Positions 53,347-63,206 of a stretch of DNA of 64,000 nt are shown one piece after another. Within the stretch, counting starts at the first letter, position 1, and every line of letters begins with the position of its first letter. The position numbers and the translations under genes were made by a program. A model generated the notes under the pieces. It made no database searches, was not told the DNA's origin, and worked only from the letters and a program-made list of their open reading frames with translations. This DNA is from Candidatus Brocadiaceae bacterium S225 (lineage in GTDB: Bacteria > Planctomycetota > Brocadiia > Brocadiales > Scalinduaceae): positions 35,152 to 99,151 of the forward strand of contig SMSL01000012.1 in NCBI GenBank assembly GCA_007859995.1. Direction: 5' to 3'.

Positions 53347-53985
53347 ATGAGTATAGATTTTTGGAAACAAACGTGGGAAAAAAATGAGATAGGATTTCAT
53401 GAAAGTAAACCTAATCCTCTATTGGTAGCATACTTCAAAGAACTTAATTTGGTGGAAGGTAGCCGTGTATTTTTACCATTGTGTGGTAAAGCTCTGGACA
53501 TTGCCTGGTTGCTTTCTAAAGGTTATCGAGTCACCGGAGCAGAGTTGAGCAAACTTGCGATTAAGCAGCTGTTCATAGGTCTTGGAGTAGAGCCAGAAAT
53601 AACAGAATGTGGTAACGTCTCACGCTACAGTGCGAAAAATATCGACATATTTGTTGGTGATATTTTTGACGTATCTAGTGACATTCTCGGCCCGGTCGAT
53701 GCAATTTATGACCGAGCAGCTTTGGTAGCTTTACCCGAAGAAATGCGCAAGAGATATACGAAGCATATATTAGAGATTACAGACACAGCCGACCAGATAC
53801 TGATTACCTTTGAATACGATCAAAGCCTGATGGACGGACCACCTTTTTCACTTAATAGTGATGAAATAAGTCGACACTATAAAGATGCTTATAACCTAGC
53901 GCTTCTTGAAAGTATATCCGTACCAGGTGGGCTGAAAGGAATATGCGCAGCAACCGAAAGTATTTGGCTCCTAAAAAATGATTAA
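53347..53985 (+). CDS. tpm: Thiopurine S-methyltransferase family protein
   Basis: 212-aa SAM-dependent methyltransferase. FWKQTWEKNEIGFHESKPNPLL, VFLPLCGKALDIAWLLSKGYRVTGAELS and YDRAALVALPEEMRKRYTKHIL are family signatures; size is standard. Bacterial members methylate selenium or tellurium compounds, thiols or thiopurines. Ribosome-binding site AGGAGAC precedes the ATG. It is the only gene between the second attI core and an attC, so it is a single integron cassette. Confidence 0.94.
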   Translation: MSIDFWKQTWEKNEIGFHESKPNPLLVAYFKELNLVEGSRVFLPLCGKALDIAWLLSKGYRVTGAELSKLAIKQLFIGLGVEPEITECGNVSRYSAKNIDIFVGDIFDVSSDILGPVDAIYDRAALVALPEEMRKRYTKHILEITDTADQILITFEYDQSLMDGPPFSLNSDEISRHYKDAYNLALLESISVPGGLKGICAATESIWLLKND

Positions 53986-54015
53986 TAAATCTGTATTGCC
54001 GAGATACATATTCCC

Positions 54016-54063
54016 ATATAACAAAGCATTGCAGCGGACAAGCCACTGAATGCGACGTTATGT
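54016..54063 (+). repeat. attC: attC of the methyltransferase cassette
   Basis: R'' ATATAAC (54016-54022), R' GTTATGT (54057-54063). GCATTGCAG on the left pairs with CTGAATGC on the right, leaving one extrahelical G, then CGG...CCA closes the loop. At 48 bases it is shorter than most known attC sites, but its structure is textbook. A hairpin CTAACTAACGTAC/GTACGAGTTAG lies further on (54200-54232). Confidence 0.85.
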
Positions 54064-54242
54064 TTCCTGCTTCCCGACCCTATCCTGGGATGACTCTGCT
54101 AGTCGGCTCTGGTCCTGCCTCGTTCTGGGCTTGGCCTATATGTCGTTCCGCGGTTCACCTTCCAGTCGGTTTGCTTCTTCTTTCCATTTGTGCCTTATTA
54201 TCCTAACTAACGTACATTTCGGTACGAGTTAGTATTTGGCTA

Positions 54243-54437
54243 TTATTCCACGGCAGATTCTTCTTTAAGTTGTTTAAGTATTTGCGGTAAATATTTGAAC
54301 AGGTATTTCACGTCTTCTCTGGTGTTTGGCAGACCAAAGCTGAATCTGATTATACCATAACGGTCGGTGTCGACACCCAGTGCCTTAATGGTAAATGACG
54401 CTACCGTGGGGAGGCCATGTAAAACTAATAAATACAC
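54243..54437 (-). pseudogene. Cysteine desulfurase-like aminotransferase, C-terminal fragment
   Basis: ALGVDTDRYGIIRFSFGLPNTREDVKYLFKYLPQILKQL matches the final segment of class V aminotransferases (IRxSFGxxNTxEEID...). The PLP-binding Lys and rest of the ~380-aa enzyme are absent. The remnant adjoins the satellite integron and looks truncated by its arrival. Confidence 0.65.
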
Positions 54438-55207
54438 GCTGTCACTATGTCTATTTATAAACTACTACAATTATTACGTTTGGAAACTTTCGTACGGAAA
54501 CTGAATATAATCTATTAGTACAAACATAAATATTTCAAAAAACAATATTTCAAAAAACATTTGACAAACCGGAAAATTGTTCCTATATGTAAAGTTGTTC
54601 TATTTAGAAGGTAGACAAAAATGCATGTGTTAGTACACAAACATAAAAAATTCACGAAAAATCGGTGATTAGATAGGTACCTAATCCTTGTTGAAACGAA
54701 TGTTTTATTGAATGCCTGCAAGATTCAATTTCTTTCTTATCTTGGGCATTATTCATCTTTTAGGACGGCAGGCGGCCATGGAAGGGAATGCCAGAATCAC
54801 ACAGATAGAAGCAAAGAGCTGGGAGGGTTTTTTCGCATCTCTTCCTTTATTTACTCTCATCCATTACTTCAGAAAAATCCATAAGAATGAGATAAAAACT
54901 ATAGCAGGGAATATACATCTTTTTTCACTGATTAATCGATAATAATTTATTATTGTTGCCTTAATTAGGGCTCATTGTACCATGATTTTCAAAACCGAGT
55001 TTTACGGATTTAATTTAATATGGTTGACAAATTTTGTAGTGCAGTTGTTACTTGATCAGAAAAAGAGTGACTGGGCCTTATAGTGTAAATTCCGGATCGG
55101 ATAAGGTGGGACAGACTTATTAGATATGAGGGGCTGACCTTGTTCCCTTAGGGGTTAGCTTCGCTCAAACGTTATGTTCGTGAAGGAAAGGAGGTGATGA
55201 CGATGAG
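54438..55207. other. Gene-poor stretch
   Basis: No recognised gene. A 76-codon frame (54712-54942) ending SWEGFFASLPLFTLIHYFRKIHKNEIK could be a fragment but has no family resemblance I can name. AACGTTATGTT near 55170 resembles the core found at 54056, a possible eroded attC end before the next gene unit. A strong AAGGAGG sits at 55188-55194. Confidence 0.35.
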
Positions 55208-55294
55208 ATGATTCAGGATAAGGGAAGGTCTTTTATTGCTGGTGGACGACCTTGTCTTAAAAGAGAATCACCAGTTAAATTCAATAAAACATAG
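55208..55294 (+). CDS. Possible 28-aa leader peptide
   Basis: AAGGAGGTGATG at 55188 is a near-perfect ribosome-binding site. Eight bases later stands ATGAGATGA, a two-codon frame whose TGA overlaps the ATG at 55208. That ATG opens MIQDKGRSFIAGGRPCLKR and ends at TAG 55294, directly at the AGAGGAGG site of the next gene. The position suits a coupled leader peptide or a small first protein of the unit. Evidence is only the signals and spacing. Confidence 0.4.
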   Translation: MIQDKGRSFIAGGRPCLKRESPVKFNKT

Positions 55295-55305
55295 AGGAGG
55301 AAGTT

Positions 55306-57606
55306 ATGATAATTTCAATGCAAGGAAACTGGACTGTCAGGGTTAAAGCAAAAAACGCTGCCTATAGCCAGCGATTTGTTATAGATGGAGCTACGTCTGG
55401 AAATGGTACGCATTCAGGAACTGCCGGAACTTCAGTTAATGTAACTGGAGATCAATGGACCATTGCAATCCAAAATGACCCGGGTGGTGGATATCAACTA
55501 TCTGATACAAAAATCAAATTCCCTCATCAGATTGGAAGCAATTATGAATTTGAAATCTGGTCTAACGATGCTGGTGGTGATGAGGATTTCAATGATCTTA
55601 TTCTTGCCTGCTCCACTTCCGTAAATATTAATGATTTTTTGATTTATGGAAATGTTTCATTATATAGTGGCCGCTGTTTATTTAATCCATGCCGCAAAGG
55701 TCCTTTTGTTATAGAAAGCATAGGCGCTTTAAGAGCAGTGTTGAAAAATGCAAAACTTCGTGAAATACTAGAAAGAGATTATCCTGAGAGAATTCGTGAT
55801 GATATAATCGGTCCTTATCCTCCTGATCCTCCACCATTTAAACCGATCGTTATTGATTTGTATAACGAAGCAATGCAACCTAAAACCGAGTTAGTCTATA
55901 AACGTCTTGACAATACAAATGAAAATATAAACGCAAAATCAAGAAAAGGCGAATTAACTTCTGAGTATTCAATAAAGAATTACAGTATTTTAAATTCTAT
56001 ACAAAAGGAGACTTCGCGAGAGTTTGTTAAATCTGTTGATAAAGTCGAATTGTCAAGAGTGATCGATGGATTACTACTCAAAGGTTGCACTGTTTTACCC
56101 GCTACGAACACTACACTTACTTTCGAAGAGTATGATCGCACTACGGCAGAGTTGGCCGGAGGTTCTTATACAGGAACGGGAAATCGTCGATTACTTGGTG
56201 ATACTATCACTGATATGCATGGCAATTATGTATTCCGATTCTCTTTCGACATGACATTTCCTGGTATTGAAGACTCAACAGACATTGCTCCCGGTGAGAA
56301 CATTAATGTTGTAGCATATCCTGATGTCATAGTAAAAGTAACAGGTTTTTCTCCATATACTGTTCTGTATGAAAGTGCTCCATATTACAATGTTCCTAAC
56401 CTGAAACGAATCAATCTTTGTTTGCCGAAATCATTGATACAGCCGTCATCTGCATGCTTTAACGGGAATTTGATCGGCAGTCTCGGCAATGTCTTTTTAG
56501 GTGGTAATCAGAATTCATCCGCGTCCTTTTCAAGTACAGCTTTAAGACGTTATGGCAACGGGAATCATTTAGAGTCCAGCGGAGAGATATCTGTTGGCAG
56601 TTCTCTTGCCGGGTTTAGCGTCGAATGTGCCTCCTGGTATGGAACGATAGACTTTAAAGGCTGTATGTATGATTTAGCTAAAACTGTCGCACAAAATAAC
56701 ATTAAGTGGTACACGATCCGTATCAAGCGTGCAGGTACAAGTGATTGGCAATTCGTAAGCCAGAACTACAAACACCCGAAATTCCATAAACGTAATCAAC
56801 CTGGTTACATCGGTGATGATGTTGGCCCTTTTACCAAATCGTTGCATGTTGATGGTGGGCTAGCTGTTGATAAACCGGCATATATAAATATTCAACGTGA
56901 GATTTTTGTTGATGGTGTCGATTGGGAATTTTCCAATTTTGATCGCTATCTGCAGTTGAACACGAGATTATATGATCTGGTTTCAGGTGAAAGAACTCCC
57001 GGTAAATATTATGTAAGAGTAGATTGTTATGACAATGCAGGGAATCCTGTTCCTAATGCAACTGATATGATCGCTTTGTTTATCCACAACAACACGATAA
57101 ATTTTGGTCTTACCGCTCCTGTATTTACAGATGCATCTGTTGTAAATGCCGGTTGTGGTTTGTATCGTCTGACTGATAGCCAGATGAATACTCCTATACA
57201 GCTATCCTTTAGAGCAAATGATCCTGAGGGTTTTGTTCATTCTTTTGCATTAACAATGGGAAGATGTCCAACTCCGATGATTGGTTTGCAAGTGAATAGT
57301 CCCAACCCTCCTTTGTCTGATACTTTGACAGGACAAACCATATTGTTCCAGGGAGACTCAACTTCCGTACATAATACGTGTAATGGGTATACGGGAACAA
57401 TAGTAGAATTCAGTGATGCCGGGATGATAAACGTTGAATTTCAACCGGCTGCATCTGAAGGTGGGTGGATTAAAACAGGTGAATTTTTCACGAAACTTGC
57501 ATTTCACTTACGTGCTTATAAACGTATGACGAATGGGTATAACTCTGGATTGAGTGATGATTACGAGGCATATGCTCAAATATTAATGGAACGACTTAAT
57601 CCATGA
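55306..57606 (+). CDS. Large unknown protein, 766 aa
   Basis: Not recognised as a whole. It starts ATG after AGGAGGAAG with no signal peptide. The first 120 residues are beta-rich and include [14 protein letters not shown], the acidic DUF4114-like motif (GGDxDFND) of calcium-associated surface proteins. The middle has proline-rich [10 protein letters not shown] and long beta-sandwich-like stretches ([16 protein letters not shown]). The gene overlaps the next by four bases. Lack of a signal peptide argues for a non-Sec export route or a particle/injection-type structure. This is inference only. Confidence 0.7.
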   Translation: MIISMQGNWTVRVKAKNAAYSQRFVIDGATSGNGTHSGTAGTSVNVTGDQWTIAIQNDPGGGYQLSDTKIKFPHQIGSNYEFEIWSNDAGGDEDFNDLILACSTSVNINDFLIYGNVSLYSGRCLFNPCRKGPFVIESIGALRAVLKNAKLREILERDYPERIRDDIIGPYPPDPPPFKPIVIDLYNEAMQPKTELVYKRLDNTNENINAKSRKGELTSEYSIKNYSILNSIQKETSREFVKSVDKVELSRVIDGLLLKGCTVLPATNTTLTFEEYDRTTAELAGGSYTGTGNRRLLGDTITDMHGNYVFRFSFDMTFPGIEDSTDIAPGENINVVAYPDVIVKVTGFSPYTVLYESAPYYNVPNLKRINLCLPKSLIQPSSACFNGNLIGSLGNVFLGGNQNSSASFSSTALRRYGNGNHLESSGEISVGSSLAGFSVECASWYGTIDFKGCMYDLAKTVAQNNIKWYTIRIKRAGTSDWQFVSQNYKHPKFHKRNQPGYIGDDVGPFTKSLHVDGGLAVDKPAYINIQREIFVDGVDWEFSNFDRYLQLNTRLYDLVSGERTPGKYYVRVDCYDNAGNPVPNATDMIALFIHNNTINFGLTAPVFTDASVVNAGCGLYRLTDSQMNTPIQLSFRANDPEGFVHSFALTMGRCPTPMIGLQVNSPNPPLSDTLTGQTILFQGDSTSVHNTCNGYTGTIVEFSDAGMINVEFQPAASEGGWIKTGEFFTKLAFHLRAYKRMTNGYNSGLSDDYEAYAQILMERLNP

Positions 57607-57896
57607 TCCAAATTGACATAACGGATTTTATCCTATGTGCATTAGCCGTGTGGAGAATATCGTATCTTTTGTCGCAAGAGGATGGTCCGTTTGACATTGT
57701 GGTTAAATTCAGAAAGCTGTTCGGGCAAGGCTTCCTCGGGAGCCTTCTCGACTGCTTTTATTGCCTTAGTTTATGGATTTCAATCCCATTTGCTTATTTT
57801 TTATGTAATGGATGGAAAGATGGAACAATTACCTGGCTTGCGTTATCAGGTGGTGCGTGTTTTCTTTTTACCTTAAGCAAAAAACAAACAGAATAA
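57603..57896 (+). CDS. DUF1360-like membrane protein
   Basis: 97 aa with one or two membrane segments. [29 protein letters not shown] followed by [24 protein letters not shown] fits the DUF1360 pattern (R-xxx-L...EDGPFD...CxxCLSxW). The CFYC pair may bind metal or be structural. Overlaps the 766-aa gene by four bases, so the two are co-translated. Family function is not established. Confidence 0.75.
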   Translation: MIQIDITDFILCALAVWRISYLLSQEDGPFDIVVKFRKLFGQGFLGSLLDCFYCLSLWISIPFAYFLCNGWKDGTITWLALSGGACFLFTLSKKQTE

Positions 57897-57907
57897 GGAT
57901 ATAAACT

Positions 57908-58192
57908 ATGGGTTGTTGTGGACAAAAAAGAAAAGAATGGTCACAAAATATATATAATTCATCAACAGAGGCAGAAACAATAGATTCAGGAAATATGCAA
58001 GAACACCAGCTAAGAGTATTTGAATATACAGGTAAGCGTAGTATGAAAATAAAAGGAATAGTTACAGGGAATATTTATTATTTCAGATATCCAGATCATA
58101 AAATTGAAGTACCTTATGAAGATTCATTTGCCATGATGGCAGAAACAGATTTGAAAGCACATGCTAAACTTGATAACCGTTCTAAAAAGTAA
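57908..58192 (+). CDS. Small protein with SH3-like core, MGCCGQKR start
   Basis: 94 aa. The start MGCCGQKRKEW is short, Cys-containing and basic. The second half LRVFEYTGKRSMKIKGIVTGNIYYFRYPDHKIEVPYED is a compact beta pattern like small barrel domains found in phage- or particle-associated proteins. It follows the DUF1360-like gene by 11 bases after AAGGAT. I know of no assigned function; the three genes look like one unit. Confidence 0.65.
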   Translation: MGCCGQKRKEWSQNIYNSSTEAETIDSGNMQEHQLRVFEYTGKRSMKIKGIVTGNIYYFRYPDHKIEVPYEDSFAMMAETDLKAHAKLDNRSKK

Positions 58193-58392
58193 TGACAAAT
58201 TTTAAAATTAGGTAGGAATGGAGGCCACCCTTGGCAGCCTGTCAAGGGGTGACAGGGGCTTACTAATGGGTGACAAGGAAGGGCTGTTAAAGGTTTTCTC
58301 AGAATCTTTGGGAATGTCCATATGATACAATATCGAACCTTAATCGTAAAAGATGGGCCTCGATATGTGTTAACGGAAGTAAGGAGATTTCT

Positions 58393-58572
58393 GTGACTTT
58401 TCGGTTCGAAGACAGATTTGACTATAACTCCAGAAGGGGGAGACTCTGGAAAGAGTATCTGAGAAAGAAAAACAAAAACATCGCAGCAAAATCAGAATTC
58501 AGTATGAACCCCTCAAGGCAGGTTAAATATTTTAATTCTGTCAGTAATAGTTTTCTGGCATCTTGCCCCTGA
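58393..58572 (+). CDS. Possible 59-aa basic protein
   Basis: GTG 58393 preceded by AAGGAGATTTCT; ends TGA 58572. The frame (FEDRFDYNSRRGRLWKEYLRKKNKNIAAKSEF) is strongly basic and protein-like but unrecognised. No other gene is seen in 58193-58928, apart from short direct repeats of the form GGGTGACA near 58245 and 58265. Confidence 0.35.
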   Translation: MTFRFEDRFDYNSRRGRLWKEYLRKKNKNIAAKSEFSMNPSRQVKYFNSVSNSFLASCP

Positions 58573-58928
58573 TCCTTTATAAGCTCTGATGTTTTCCCAA
58601 AAAAGGCTATGCATTCAAGGAGAGATTTTGACCTTGACCCCTCTTCGCCTTATCACATTTGTGCATCATTAAAACGGACGGGATAGATATACTCTAAAAC
58701 CGTTCAATATCAAATATCACAGATATAATTCCAAAACCCATATTCATGTAAAATTTTATACCACTTTTAATAGCGAAGAAGAGTTGTTTCTCGATAAAAA
58801 TTAATTTATTTTGAAAGGTACTCTCTCTGCTCCTTCTTTCGTAAAAATTAGGTTGATGCGTATGGGCTTCACCCCCGCCTATGTGTTTTCTGCCTTTCGG
58901 GCATACAGGCTGTAGCTAAGAAAAGTTA

Positions 58929-60542
58929 TTAAAATACTGAATGTAAGATCCTTGAAACTATTATTGAGATTATGATAATAACAACTGTATATATTGCCAG
59001 TGTACAGGTTCGCTTGTCTCTAAGCCAGCTCTGCTTTTCCGGGTGTTTGTTTAATATGCTTTTCAATGTCCATTCTTCTGAGGTATGTGACGTAGTCGAA
59101 GATATTTTTGAGTATATAGATGAGACACTTAATGTTGTACAGAACCCGATTGGCCCCCACCAGAGCCAGGAGATTGACGGTACGTATTGCCCCAGGAAGA
59201 AGTTAAGTGCTGTCCCTGCTATAATGCCGGTGATTATGCCGGGACCTGTTATCGACCGGAATAAAATGCCGGCTAAAAAGGTAGCCAGGATAGGGCCGGA
59301 AAATGCCGAACCTATCATGTTTACTATCTCTATTACGGTAGATGAAGATTTTGCTACAAAAAAGGCGCCTCCCGTACTGAAAATCCCCCATAGTAAAGTT
59401 GTTAATTTTGATATGCGAAGCATCTTGAGTGGGTTTTGTACAATGTCCGGTTTAAACTTCAGGACAAAATCTGAAACAGTAACGGCAGATAGTGAATTAA
59501 AGGCAGAATCGATGCTGGACATTGAAGCGGCAAAGAGACCGGCCATTACCAGGCCTACCATGCCAACCGGCAGATAGTTAATCATAAATGTAGGTACCAG
59601 GTAATCCGGGTTCTTGCCCTGCAGTTGAGCGGCAAAGTCAGGCTGGTTTTGAACAAAGGCTGCCAGAACAACCCCGAAGATGATATAGGTCAGGACTATC
59701 GGGAACCTGATCAATCCATTAATCATCAGTGCATTCTGTGTCTGGCGGTTGTCTGGTGTGGCAAGTAATCGCTGAGCCTGACTCTGATCACATCCGTAAT
59801 AGCCCATATAAAGGAAAAAACACCCGATAATCATGGGCCAGAAGGCAAATGTCTGGCCGTCCCCAAAGCCGTGATGAGAAAAATCTATCGAATTCAGGCG
59901 CGATGGATCAATTGAGATGGAAGAGAAATCACCTCCTAAAATATTTATAGATACAATCAGCGCAACAAGTACACCTCCGTATAAAATGATGAGCTGGATA
60001 ATGTCACTGTATACATCAGCCATTATTCCTCCAATTGTTGTGTATGCAATGGAGACTATTGCCATAATAATCATAGTAGTAAAAATAGGAAGGTTTAGTA
60101 CTACAGAGAGGACCAGTGCGGATGTATACAGGATTACGCTTGTTGAGAGTCCGCGGGAAAACATAAAAAGAGCTGACAAGATATACCGTGTACCCTCGCC
60201 GAATCGTCGTTCTGCGTATTCATATATCGAGGCGCCGGAAAGCTGTCGGAAAACAGGTACCAGTAAAAACATTATGGCAATCATGGAGACCGGCAGGGCA
60301 AACTCGAATTGTAACCATTTGATTCCACCTCCGGCTTTAAGTGCAACAAATGCAGGGGCACTAATCAAGCTTATTGCACTTACCTGGTTTGCCGCCAGGG
60401 ATACGGCAATAACGGCGGATCCCATTTTCCTCCCGCCAAGAAAATAGTCATCGGCAGATTGTTGACGCCTTGCCAGCCAGACGCCAAGTCCAATAATACC
60501 AATCAGGTAAGTTATTAATACTAACCAGTCTATATGGGTCAT
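58929..60542 (-). CDS. Sodium:solute symporter, SSS family
   Basis: 537 aa, 13-14 membrane helices. Family features are TYLIGIIGLGVWLARRQQSADDYFLGGRKMG at the start, the AANQVSAISLISAPAFVA helix and the SMSSIDSAFNSLSAVTVSDF sodium-site region. It takes up an organic solute with Na+; the substrate (sugar, inositol, acetate-like or other) cannot be told. It fits the Na+-based systems elsewhere in the window. ATG at 60542; no clear partner gene. Confidence 0.92.
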   Translation of the reverse strand: MTHIDWLVLITYLIGIIGLGVWLARRQQSADDYFLGGRKMGSAVIAVSLAANQVSAISLISAPAFVALKAGGGIKWLQFEFALPVSMIAIMFLLVPVFRQLSGASIYEYAERRFGEGTRYILSALFMFSRGLSTSVILYTSALVLSVVLNLPIFTTMIIMAIVSIAYTTIGGIMADVYSDIIQLIILYGGVLVALIVSINILGGDFSSISIDPSRLNSIDFSHHGFGDGQTFAFWPMIIGCFFLYMGYYGCDQSQAQRLLATPDNRQTQNALMINGLIRFPIVLTYIIFGVVLAAFVQNQPDFAAQLQGKNPDYLVPTFMINYLPVGMVGLVMAGLFAASMSSIDSAFNSLSAVTVSDFVLKFKPDIVQNPLKMLRISKLTTLLWGIFSTGGAFFVAKSSSTVIEIVNMIGSAFSGPILATFLAGILFRSITGPGIITGIIAGTALNFFLGQYVPSISWLWWGPIGFCTTLSVSSIYSKISSTTSHTSEEWTLKSILNKHPEKQSWLRDKRTCTLAIYTVVIIIISIIVSRILHSVF

Positions 60543-60875
60543 ATTTTATTAAAATATATAAGGCTGAGTCTGTGTTTGATTGCTGGAATAATAATGTTGC
60601 GTGCCTTCAAAATCAAGGTGAAAAAGGCTATGGCAGTTAATTTAATGTTTAGGAGTTTCAAAGTGAACGCAGATAAGCGCAGATTGCCAGGATTAAACTG
60701 TGTTTATCTGCGAAAATCTGTGTCATATTTGTTTTTAAGTTGCCGAATGCCTGATTTAAGAAACATAAATTTATCTCTTAAGTTTTTGCTGGAATATCCG
60801 ATACTAATGGCATAAGGGTATTTACTAATTTAATAACAGTGCCGATAGTGCTGTTTACAGAAAGGAGAGAACCGG
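60543..60875. other. Gene-free stretch with degenerate inverted repeat
   Basis: Contains GAACGCAGATAAGCGCAGATT and, about 45 bases later, TTATCTGCGAAAATCTGTGTC, a degenerate inverted repeat related in style to the CGCAGAG repeats at 18 and 42 kb. No gene. Confidence 0.45.
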
Positions 60876-61109
60876 GTGGGAATCAACAGACTTTTTCTGG
60901 GGGCATTTAATACTAAGGTCTTTGGTGAGAAAATCAAAGAAAAGCATGACCATAAGGTATTTGATGAGATATTGCAGGAGGAACATGCAAAGCTCATGCA
61001 AGTGGTCTCAAAGATGGAAAAAAAGTGGAATACAGAGACTCTTAGCAAGAAATACGATTTGAAAGAAGAGTATCATATGCCGTCTAGTGAGCAGCAGTTT
61101 GAAATCTAG
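60876..61109 (+). CDS. Small helical protein, unknown
   Basis: 77 aa, GTG start after AAAGGAGAGAAC. Highly charged and helical (KEKHDHKVFDEILQEEHAKLMQVVSKMEKKW); no membrane segment. The good ribosome-binding site and compact form suggest a real gene, but no family is recognised. It converges on greA with a shared hairpin between. Confidence 0.6.
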   Translation: MGINRLFLGAFNTKVFGEKIKEKHDHKVFDEILQEEHAKLMQVVSKMEKKWNTETLSKKYDLKEEYHMPSSEQQFEI

Positions 61110-61185
61110 TTGAATAAAAATATCCGTTTGGTCTGCCCGCCTGGTCATTCAGGCGGGGGAAGGAGCCTACACATAAATAAAACCG

Positions 61186-61203
61186 ACCTCTCGAAAAAGA
61201 GGT
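61186..61203. terminator. Bidirectional terminator between convergent genes
   Basis: ACCTCT-CGAAAA-AGAGGT hairpin. On the minus strand it is followed by GGTTTTATT and on the plus strand by a later TTTTTATT, so it could end both greA and the small gene. A second hairpin CCCGCCTG/CAGGCGGG lies at 61137-61158. Confidence 0.6.
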
Positions 61204-61237
61204 TGATTATCCTGTCTTTTTATTGACAAGGGGAAAG

Positions 61238-61708
61238 TTAGTATTCAATTTTCAATATTTTAAACCTCAAAACTCCTGCCGGGGCATTTACCTCTACTTC
61301 ATCGTTTACCTTATGTTCTAATAATGCCTGTGCGAAAGGTGAAGAGACCAGTATTTTGTCGTTCATCGGATCGTCATCTCCTGCGCCTACCAGCTCATAG
61401 TTTTCAATATCGCCAGTGTCCAGATCTTTGACTTCTACTTTTGCACCGAAATGTATCGCGTCAGTTGGGATATTGGATGAATCTACAATTTCAGTCCTTG
61501 CAAGTTTGTCTTCAAGCTGGCGAATTTTTGCTTCGAGCAAACCCTGCGCCTCCCTTGCAGCATGATATTCAGCATTTTCTTTAAGATCGCCAAATGCTCT
61601 TGCGGTTGCGATTGCTTCCTGGATATCAGCTCTCTTTACATTTTTCATTTCGTCTAACTCATTTGTTAATCTTTGGTAGCCATCTTTTGACATATAAACT
61701 TTTTCCAT
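61238..61708 (-). CDS. greA: Transcription elongation factor GreA
   Basis: 156-aa cleavage factor that rescues backtracked RNA polymerase. N-terminal coiled coil MSKDGYQRLTNELDEMKNVKRADIQEAIATARAFGDLKENAEYHAAREAQ with the DLKENAEY tip holding the catalytic acidic residues, then the C-terminal FKBP-like domain (ILVSSPFAQALLEHKVNDEVEVNAPAG). Standard length. ATG after CAGGAGAATGAT. Confidence 0.97.
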   Translation of the reverse strand: MEKVYMSKDGYQRLTNELDEMKNVKRADIQEAIATARAFGDLKENAEYHAAREAQGLLEAKIRQLEDKLARTEIVDSSNIPTDAIHFGAKVEVKDLDTGDIENYELVGAGDDDPMNDKILVSSPFAQALLEHKVNDEVEVNAPAGVLRFKILKIEY

Positions 61709-62203
61709 ATCATTCTCCTGGATTTATTGGTTACAAAAAGACATTATCCGATTAGGTTTTCATCCTGACATGGTGAAAACATCTTTCTTTAAGAAATACG
61801 ATATCATTTTTCTTTAGCCGGACGTTCCTAGTTAAGCAAACAGGACATTAAAAATAATTTTATATATAATGTCAATAAGATAATGTTGTTAAATTAATAT
61901 AGCAATTAAGATTGTGCCCGTCTGTACCTACTTCTGGCAGGTTGCAATAAACCGACATGCTTGTTGATAATCAAACAGATAAAGCAGGAAAATATCCAAC
62001 CCTATCTGTTTTTAGTGGATTTCTTTTTATATCTTGTGTAGTGTATTGACCAATACGGATTAAGCTTAACAAAATAACGGTTTTTGACGTAATCGGTAAA
62101 ATGGTATATTTAAGCTTTTCTGTACAATACGTAAGTTCCTGGTTGTTTAATGTCATGTAAACTAAAATTGTAATCTGTTATTTCTGATTAATTTAATAAA
62201 ACT
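61709..62203. other. Gene-free stretch
   Basis: Near 500 AT-rich bases without a convincing frame on either strand. It must hold the promoters of greA (minus) and of the secreted protein at 62204 (plus). No repeat or RNA structure stood out. Confidence 0.5.
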
Positions 62204-62986
62204 ATGAAACTGAAAAGAATTTTTACGATTTCCTTGTTACTGGTTTTTGCTATAACGCTTTTTTGTTCAACGTCATTTTCTAAACAAGGGACGTTGACCG
62301 GACAGGTGGTGGATGGTTTTGGAAAAGTTGTAAAAGATGTTGAGGTTAAGATTAAGGGGACTGAGTTTGTTGCAAAGACTGATGAAAATGGTCAATACAG
62401 TATTGGATATAACCCCGGTAAGATAGTGATATCGTTTAGAAAAAAAGGTTATGCAAGGCAAACATCTACCTTAAATATACGTGAAACATCAGTAGTTTCT
62501 GTGCCAAAACTAACTTTCTGGAAGTGTCCTGAGAGTGGAGGTGTTTTTCTGATAAGGATGGAAGATTATAAAAAGTTTGAGTATGCCGGTTTTAATTCGG
62601 AACGTGATGATAACAGCATAAGTTTTTATGTAAAAGGAGAGCCGACAAAGATTGAGTGTCCGGAAGACGCATTTGTAAAGGGGCATCTCGGGTTAATGTT
62701 ACTTGACCACTCAATGGAGGAGCCGTTAGTAGTGGGAAAGAGTCTATACCGGGTTACGGATAACAATCTCATTGGTAACATAGAATTTAAATCAGGGGAC
62801 TGGGCTGTCGAGAAGGTTGAAGATGAGTATTCAGAGGTATCAAGCAAGGTGGGCTTACGGTTTATCACGCTTGAACCTGGTAAATATTACTATTGTATCG
62901 GGCAGCTCACCTTAAGGTCAAAACTCGGCTTCGGTTATTATTTTGAGATAATAGCTCCCGGGTCATCAGATAAAAATGGAGCATAA
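62204..62986 (+). CDS. Secreted protein with carboxypeptidase-regulatory-like domain
   Basis: 260 aa. A signal peptide (LLLVFAITLFCSTSFS) is followed by a beta-sandwich of the carboxypeptidase-regulatory-like type, GTLTGQVVDGFGKVVKDVEVKI...AKTDENGQYSIGYNPGK, ending near residue 95. The remaining 160 residues are beta-rich and unrecognised. Likely periplasmic or outer surface. No ribosome-binding site stands out. A truncated receiver gene follows. Confidence 0.75.
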   Translation: MKLKRIFTISLLLVFAITLFCSTSFSKQGTLTGQVVDGFGKVVKDVEVKIKGTEFVAKTDENGQYSIGYNPGKIVISFRKKGYARQTSTLNIRETSVVSVPKLTFWKCPESGGVFLIRMEDYKKFEYAGFNSERDDNSISFYVKGEPTKIECPEDAFVKGHLGLMLLDHSMEEPLVVGKSLYRVTDNNLIGNIEFKSGDWAVEKVEDEYSEVSSKVGLRFITLEPGKYYYCIGQLTLRSKLGFGYYFEIIAPGSSDKNGA

Positions 62987-63012
62987 TTGTAATTTAGTAA
63001 GGAGGGGAGTAT

Positions 63013-63057
63013 ATGGCAAAAATCCTTATTATAGATGATGCGAAATTAAATCAGTAA
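63013..63057 (+). pseudogene. Response-regulator receiver start, truncated
   Basis: GGAGGGGAG lies just before ATG 63013. The frame MAKILIIDDAKLNQ is the first beta strand and acidic pocket of a CheY-like receiver, then TAA. The rest of the domain is not found in 63058-63206. A very short remnant with an intact start signal. Confidence 0.6.
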
Positions 63058-63206
63058 AAAAGCAAAAAACTTATAATAATGTACCTGTTACGCCAGAGTT
63101 TTAGAAAAATTCTTTTAATCACTTTACACTTTGATTTGTCTTAATAGTGATTAATCGGTGCAGATTAATATTAAGGGATTTGTCCATGTTGAAAGGAGTA
63201 AAGATT

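Noticed and set aside
53161..54063. Second complete integron
   Set aside because: Only the first codons of intI remain, with a frameshift, so it cannot supply its own integrase.
61186..61203. Third copy of the 1.34 kb palindrome at the greA end
   Set aside because: Shares only a short CCTCTCGAAA-type stem; simple terminator is a sufficient explanation.
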